From Microlunatus phosphovorus NM-1 (GTDB lineage: Bacteria; Actinomycetota; Actinomycetes; Propionibacteriales; Propionibacteriaceae): a stretch of 64,000 nucleotides of DNA. Numbering within the stretch: the first letter of the stretch is position 1; the number at the start of each line of letters is the position of its first letter. The DNA is taken from contig NC_015635.1 in assembly GCF_000270245.1 (NCBI RefSeq), forward strand, positions 930,001 to 994,000, read 5' to 3'. Shown piece after piece: positions 59,771 through 64,000 of the stretch. The translations under genes were made by a program, and so were the position numbers. The notes under the pieces were generated by a model, which saw only the letters and a list, made by a program, of their open reading frames with translations, made no database searches and had not been told where the DNA came from.

Positions 59771-59827
59771 CGAGAAGGAGCAAACACAGGTCAAACGAGC
59801 GAATTTGGCTGCATCTGCTCCTTCTCG
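59771..59827. repeat. Intergenic hairpin with 12-bp stem
   Basis: CGAGAAGGAGCA (59771-59782) pairs perfectly with TGCTCCTTCTCG (59816-59827) around a 33-base loop. A smaller stem CTTGCC/GGCAAG follows near 59850. It lies after the truncated oxidoreductase; the rest of the 59679-60044 gap shows no gene. Confidence 0.55.
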
Positions 59828-60044
59828 ATCCGCCGGCAAGGTCGAACCTTGCCTTCCATGAGGGCAAGCCCGGCCGGTGACGACCTCAAATCTTGCGAGG
59901 CGCGTCAGTATCTTGTCACCGCGGGATGAGTTGCGGTAGCGTCGCAGAGTCGTCGCGGGAGCACGCAGAATGGCGAGCATCTTTGGGGTCCGCGGAGAGC
60001 GGCGCTGTCCTATGGAGCCTCGGGGTGTTCGGAGGTGTTGTGTC

Positions 60045-60365
60045 ATGAGTCAAGAGACGACGAGTACTGGGTTGAAGGATGTGCCTGTATTCGAGTTGGG
60101 TCCTCGCGACGAGCAGGAGGCGGTGATTTCGGCTTCTTCCTCCTGGCCTGGTGTCGGATGCTGGAAGGATTTCGCTTTTCCTCACGGGAGTAAGCTGGCG
60201 TTCCTCAATGGATACGGCCCGGCGATCGGGGCGGGATTCCAGGTAGAGGGCAACGATCAGATCCGGATATCACTGGGCATGCCTCAAAGTAACGGTAGCT
60301 TTCTTGTCGAATTCACCAATGATGGTCCCGACGCAACAGGCATCGCCTGGGTGATGTTCACCTGA
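60045..60365 (+). CDS. Small unknown protein of atypical composition
   Basis: A 106-residue protein, no family recognised. It is strand-rich with aromatic and glycine residues (SSSWPGVGCWKDFAF, KLAFLNGYGPAIGAGF, RISLGMPQSNGSFLVEF) and ends GIAWVMFT. No signal peptide. ATG 60045 is supported by GGAGG. Third-position GC is clearly lower than in neighbours, which suggests recent acquisition. The next small gene, 178 bp downstream, shares this low GC. Confidence 0.6.
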   Translation: MSQETTSTGLKDVPVFELGPRDEQEAVISASSSWPGVGCWKDFAFPHGSKLAFLNGYGPAIGAGFQVEGNDQIRISLGMPQSNGSFLVEFTNDGPDATGIAWVMFT

Positions 60366-60542
60366 GTTCTCCGCTCGTGGCTAGCTGGTTCGGTTCGAGT
60401 ATGTGAAGCCAGTTCGAGAGATACGGACTGGCGAATCGAATCGGCTCCGACGTCGGGTCGAACACGGTTCGAGCTGTGTGTACCTAAATTCCGGCGCGTG
60501 ATTGCGAGAAGCATCGCGTGCAAACCAAACATCGGAGAAGCC

Positions 60543-60815
60543 ATGACCGAAAATAGCTACAAGCAGCTTCCCAAGCCCCCAGTCGACCAAGCATACGACT
60601 ATGGGAACATCAAGTCCTATGCTCAGGACATATCGCTGTACGCAAGCCAGATCCTAGAAGGCTGCCAAGCGCTGTCCTCGCAAGTAGACTCCTCCTACAA
60701 CGCAAAGCTTCAGAAATTTGAATCCGACTTGTACTCTAACGCGGCAAACTTGTGGTATCTGCTAGTGGAAACTGGCGATATAGTCCGTCTTGTCCAACCG
60801 AACGCGGCCTCCTGA
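60543..60815 (+). CDS. Small unknown helical protein of atypical composition
   Basis: A 90-residue soluble, mostly helical protein (NIKSYAQDISLYASQILEG, KLQKFESDLYSNAANLWYLL). GGAG precedes ATG 60543. GC is near 50 percent, far below the window average, as in the gene before it. No homologue comes to mind. The 240 bp that follow (60816-61057) hold no gene I can support. Confidence 0.6.
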   Translation: MTENSYKQLPKPPVDQAYDYGNIKSYAQDISLYASQILEGCQALSSQVDSSYNAKLQKFESDLYSNAANLWYLLVETGDIVRLVQPNAAS

Positions 60816-61057
60816 GCCCTGATCCAGGTGTTTATGACGTGGCCTGCCCGCCGGGCGAGACGACGTGTCCTGCTGCCGGTCGCCGTACGCGGCGCCCAAG
60901 CCGTGGCCACAGGCATGCCCGGCGTCGCGGATCGAGATCGAGTAGTGAGGCGGGTGTGGTCGTGCTCGAGCCCAGCGAGACTGCGACGCACGAGTCTGAT
61001 CAGAGGGCTCAGGATGCCATTGGTCGACTCATGGTGCGGTAGGAGCCGGCGACCTGA

Positions 61058-62206
61058 TCAGGGTCGGATCTCGAAGACGTTGTTGAACGGCGTCTGAGCC
61101 GCGATCCGGAAGCGGGTGAATCCGGCCTGAGCGGTCAGGTCCCGGATCCGGGCGGGTCCGGCCTGGGTGCCGAGCGCCGCGGCGCCGGGCTGAGAGAGGG
61201 ATGCCGGGGTGCAGAGCAGGGTCGAGAACCCGTAGTAGGCGCGACCGATCGGGTTGAGGTTGTCCTCGATCTGGTCTCCGGCGGCGGGCTCGACAACCAT
61301 CCAGGTGCCGTCGGGCGCGATCACCTCGCGTACGTGTTGGGCCGCACCGAGCGGATCGCCCATGTCATGCAGGCAGTCGAACATCGTCACCAGCTGATAG
61401 CCGCTGCCGCTGAACTCGGCGGCGGAGGCGACCTCGAAGCTCACATTGCCGCCCGCACCGGCCGCCTCGGCCCGTTCCCGGGCCACCTCGATCGAGGCGG
61501 CGTGGTAGTCGGAGCCGACGAATCGTGAGCGGCCGTATTCCTGGGCCATCAGGATCGTCGACGAACCGTGGCCGCAGCCGACGTCGGCGACCGTCGTACC
61601 GATCTCGAGCTTGTCGACCACGTCGTCGAGGGCCGGTAGCCAGGCGCTGACCAGATTGGCGGCATAACCCGGTCGGAAGAACCGCTCGCAGCCGACATGC
61701 ACGTCGACATGGTGCTGGTGCCAGCCGACGCCCTGCGCATCGCGAGCCGCGGCGATGACCTTGTCAGCGTCTCGGGCAGTGCCGAGTGCGATCTGGAAGA
61801 AGCCGGGCAAGAAGGCAGGGCTCGACTCGTCGGTCAAGGCCACGGCCAACTCCGGTGGCAGGTTGAAGCGCTGAGTCTCCGGGTCGTAGCCGAGATACTG
61901 CCCGGCGGACTGGGCGCTGAGCCACTCCCGCGCGTACGGGAGCGGGGTCTCGGTGCGCGCAGCCAACTCGGCCGCCGTCGTCGGCCCGTGCTCGGCGAGG
62001 TCGCGGTAGTAGCCCAGCTGATCGCCCATCGTGACCAGGGCGCAGTTGAGGGTGGCGCCCACTTCGTCGACGGCGCGGAGGACGAAAGCCATCAGCTTGT
62101 CGGTGTCGATCTCTGCCTGGCCCGCATTGCCGGTCCCGACGTCGTCGGTCCCCGGGTCGTTGGTCGCCGCGTCGTTGATCCCTGTGTCGCTGATCGTGTC
62201 GGTCAT
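61058..62206 (-). CDS. SAM-dependent methyltransferase with N-terminal winged helix
   Basis: A 382-residue protein. The N-terminal winged-helix region (ALVTMGDQLGYYRDLAEHG, TAAELAARTETPLPYAREWL) is that of the O-methyltransferase dimerisation type. The catalytic domain has motif I VADVGCGHGSSTILMA, VGSDYHAASIEVARERA, and LVTMFDCLHDMGDP. The first 30 residues are a short-period repeat (DTGINDAATNDPGTDDVGTG). ATG 62206 is chosen for its AAAGGG-type site. It is divergent from the LysR gene at 62291 and so is its likely target. Confidence 0.87.
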   Translation of the reverse strand: MTDTISDTGINDAATNDPGTDDVGTGNAGQAEIDTDKLMAFVLRAVDEVGATLNCALVTMGDQLGYYRDLAEHGPTTAAELAARTETPLPYAREWLSAQSAGQYLGYDPETQRFNLPPELAVALTDESSPAFLPGFFQIALGTARDADKVIAAARDAQGVGWHQHHVDVHVGCERFFRPGYAANLVSAWLPALDDVVDKLEIGTTVADVGCGHGSSTILMAQEYGRSRFVGSDYHAASIEVARERAEAAGAGGNVSFEVASAAEFSGSGYQLVTMFDCLHDMGDPLGAAQHVREVIAPDGTWMVVEPAAGDQIEDNLNPIGRAYYGFSTLLCTPASLSQPGAAALGTQAGPARIRDLTAQAGFTRFRIAAQTPFNNVFEIRP

Positions 62207-62254
62207 GATGCTGCCCTTTCCTTCGGTGGATGCACCGGAGCGAATCACCTGGCA

Positions 62255-62270
62255 GTATCAGTATCAATAC
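62255..62270. promoter_or_regulatory. Candidate LysR binding site in divergent promoter
   Basis: GTAT-N8-ATAC (62255-62270) contains a T-N11-A type LysR box and sits between the divergent methyltransferase and LysR starts. It is the only clear dyad in the 84-bp gap. Confidence 0.45.
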
Positions 62271-62290
62271 CGTTTCCTTGAGGATCGACA

Positions 62291-63304
62291 GTGTTGCTAA
62301 TAGGTCAGGTCAGGGCGATCCGGGTGCTCTGCCAGGTGGCCGACTCCGGGTCGTTCGCCGCGGCGGCCCGCGCGCTCGGGATGACGCAGTCGGCGGCCAG
62401 CCAGCACATCGGTGCGTTGGAAGGCGTGGTCGGGCTGCCGCTGGTGCAGCGCGGGACCCGTCCGCTCGAGCTGACCGAGGCGGGCGCCGCGCTGGTGCGC
62501 TACGGCACGGTGATGCTCACCCAGCTCGACGGCGCGGAACAGACGCTGGGGGAGATCGGTGGCCGGCTCGCGGGGCGGCTGCGGCTCGGGAGCTTCCCGA
62601 CGGCGCTGGTGTCGTTCGTCGGCGAGGCGTTGGTCAAGCTGCGCGAGCAGCGTCCGGGACTGCAGCTCACCGTGGTCGACGAGCACATGCAGGGACTCGT
62701 GCCGAGGCTGGAGAGCGGCGAGCTCGATCTGGCGGTGGTGTTCGACCACCACCCGGGGCTGCCAGGGAAGGTGCTCGGAGGGCTGTCGCACGTCACCCTC
62801 TTCGATGACCACTACCGCGCTCTACTGCCAGCCGGTCATCGACATGCCTCGGGCGCAGCGAGCCTGCCGCTGCGGGCGCTCGCCGGGGAGTCGTGGATCG
62901 GCGGGCGGACGGGCAGCACCTGGTTCCGAATCGTGCAGCAGGCCTGCCGTACGGCCGGTTTCGAGCCGAGGACGATCCTGGCCACCGACGACTACCGCGC
63001 CGTGCAAGCCTTCGTCGCCGCCGGCCTCGGGGTGGCGGTGGTGCCGGGTCTGGCCGCGGCGCACCCGTTGCCGGGCATCGTCGTCCGCGAGCTCCCGACG
63101 GCTCCGGCCCGCCGGATCAGTGTCGCCCGGTTGCCGGGTGAGCCCGTGCTGCCGCAGGTCCGGGCGATGACGGACATCCTGATCGACGTCACGGCGCGGC
63201 TGCGTCGGCCACCGGATCGCCGCACTGACCAAGGCGAAGGAGTCCACCGGCGAGCGGGGTCCCAGACGAGTGAGGCTAGACGAGTGGCGCCACCTGCGTC
63301 ATGA
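62291..63304 (+). CDS. LysR-family transcriptional regulator
   Basis: A 337-residue LysR protein. The winged helix contains VRAIRVLCQVADSGSFAAAA and GMTQSAASQHIGALEG; the effector domain begins GRLRLGSFPTAL. GTG 62291 is the start consistent with the family N terminus. The last 35 residues (QGEGVHRRAGSQTSEARR) look non-conserved, and the gene end overlaps the converging LLM gene by 29 bp. It probably regulates itself and the divergent methyltransferase. Confidence 0.9.
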   Translation: MLLIGQVRAIRVLCQVADSGSFAAAARALGMTQSAASQHIGALEGVVGLPLVQRGTRPLELTEAGAALVRYGTVMLTQLDGAEQTLGEIGGRLAGRLRLGSFPTALVSFVGEALVKLREQRPGLQLTVVDEHMQGLVPRLESGELDLAVVFDHHPGLPGKVLGGLSHVTLFDDHYRALLPAGHRHASGAASLPLRALAGESWIGGRTGSTWFRIVQQACRTAGFEPRTILATDDYRAVQAFVAAGLGVAVVPGLAAAHPLPGIVVRELPTAPARRISVARLPGEPVLPQVRAMTDILIDVTARLRRPPDRRTDQGEGVHRRAGSQTSEARRVAPPAS

Positions 63305-64000
63305 AGCGCTCGAGCTGGCGTTCCGGCTCGACGATCGGCCACAGACAGAGCAGATCGACGCCGGCCTCGGCGTAGGCGCGTACCAGACCAGCGCACTGCT
63401 CGGGCGCGCCCACCAGCACTCGGCCTGCCAGGTCCTCCCCGGACCGGCCGAGCATGCCGGCGAGCAGCTCGAGGGTCGACTCGCGCTCGGTCCGGCTGCC
63501 GGTGATGTGGAGCCACATCGTCGCGACCGTGCAGGGGAGTCTCCGGTCCTCCCTGCGGAGCCGGGTGAGCTCGTCGCTCAAGACCTGCAGTCCGCTGACC
63601 ACCTGCTCGGGCGAGGTGTTGTACGCGGAGGCGAGCCAGCCGTCACCGAGCCTGGCCACGCGGCGCAGGCCCGCTGGTGAACCCCAGCTCGCCACCCAGA
63701 GCGGACGCTCCGGGCGCTCCCGTCGGAGCGCGACGACCGCGTCGTCGAACCGGGACCATCGCTGATCGAAGGGCACCCCGACTGCGGCGAAGTCCGCCGG
63801 CGACGAACCCGGAGCGAGCCCGAGCCGCAGCCGTCCGCCGGAGAGTGCGTCCAGGGCAGCCGCCGAACTGGCGACAGTCGCGGTGCCGCGGACCACCGGG
63901 AGCACTGCGGTGGTGGCCAACTCCAGGTCGCCGCTGGCCTCGACGATGCTGGCCAGCGCCACGATCCCGTCCAGCCACGGGCGCTGGAACACCAGGTGAT
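63276..64000 (-). CDS. LLM-class (F420-dependent type) flavin oxidoreductase, 5' part outside window
   Basis: At least 240 residues of a luciferase-like monooxygenase fold, continuing past the right edge. Recognisable parts are LATTAVLPVVRGTATVASSAAALDALSGGRL-type block (TVASSAAALDALSGG), RLGLAPGSSPADF, PLWVASWGSPAGLRRVARLGDGW and VLVGAPEQCAGLVRAYAEAG. Such enzymes use F420 or FMN; the actinobacterial setting favours F420. The reading frame is still open at base 64000. Confidence 0.85.
   Translation of the reverse strand, partial: HLVFQRPWLDGIVALASIVEASGDLELATTAVLPVVRGTATVASSAAALDALSGGRLRLGLAPGSSPADFAAVGVPFDQRWSRFDDAVVALRRERPERPLWVASWGSPAGLRRVARLGDGWLASAYNTSPEQVVSGLQVLSDELTRLRREDRRLPCTVATMWLHITGSRTERESTLELLAGMLGRSGEDLAGRVLVGAPEQCAGLVRAYAEAGVDLLCLWPIVEPERQLERFMTQVAPLV

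Overview
This is about 64 kb of high-GC DNA with dense gene packing, many GTG starts, short ATGA/GTGA overlaps and an actinobacterial gene complement: F420-type LLM oxidoreductase, NarL-type two-component system, class II DAHP synthase, many TetR/LysR regulators. I infer a soil-type actinomycete, possibly of the Propionibacteriales; the sequence alone does not fix the genus. No rRNA, tRNA or CRISPR array was seen.

Layout. (1) 1-7 kb: a LysR gene, then two paralogous TetR regulators, an AAC(3)-like aminoglycoside acetyltransferase and two maltose-O-acetyltransferase-like genes. Three near-identical two-box operators (12-mer boxes 21 bp apart) tie this set together. It is interspersed with decayed genes: an APH-like kinase, an alpha-glucosidase, and IS630 and IstB remnants. 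(2) 7.1-15.8 kb: an accessory island of lower GC. It holds a nuclease-STAND NTPase of probable anti-phage type, a multiply frameshifted FG-GAP protein, a coupled pair of unknown genes (the second with two membrane helices), and a member of a large unknown actinobacterial family with a C-terminal winged helix. (3) 15.9-19.4 kb: an operon for a NarL-type response regulator, an unknown protein and a histidine kinase, divergent from (4) 19.7-37.5 kb: fifteen tightly coupled genes of an unrecognised biosynthetic cluster. These are a KamA-type radical SAM aminomutase, three adenylate-forming enzymes, a carrier protein, a tautomerase-like protein, an alpha/alpha-toroid protein, two amidase-signature enzymes, an SDR, two ATP-grasp ligases, an MFS exporter, a class II DAHP synthase and a MIO aromatic amino acid lyase/mutase. 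There is no PKS or NRPS megasynthase. (5) 37.6-46 kb: a 52-bp tandem repeat array, a LarA-type racemase, an S8 protease, an alpha-amylase, a DksA/TraR-type zinc-finger gene and a GH2 glycosidase.

(6) 47.6-53.4 kb: a three-gene minus-strand operon of conflict-system domains. In transcription order it encodes a DRTase-like/TPR/SLOG/SLATT membrane protein, a SLOG-patatin phospholipase and a TIR-receiver fusion. It reads as a nucleotide-sensing, membrane- or NAD-attacking defence system and is the strongest candidate for something undescribed. (7) 53.5-64 kb: assorted enzymes (hydrolase, LOG protein, cupin, SDR, methyltransferases, LLM oxidoreductase), a frameshifted hydrolase-LuxR gene, a truncated quinone oxidoreductase, two small genes of atypical composition and a LysR regulator.

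Two repeat families cut across the window. One is a GGTGCGC-armed hairpin found four times, in three gaps, each between convergent gene ends. The other is a 52-bp-period repeat present as eight units near 37.8 kb and two units near 53.5 kb.
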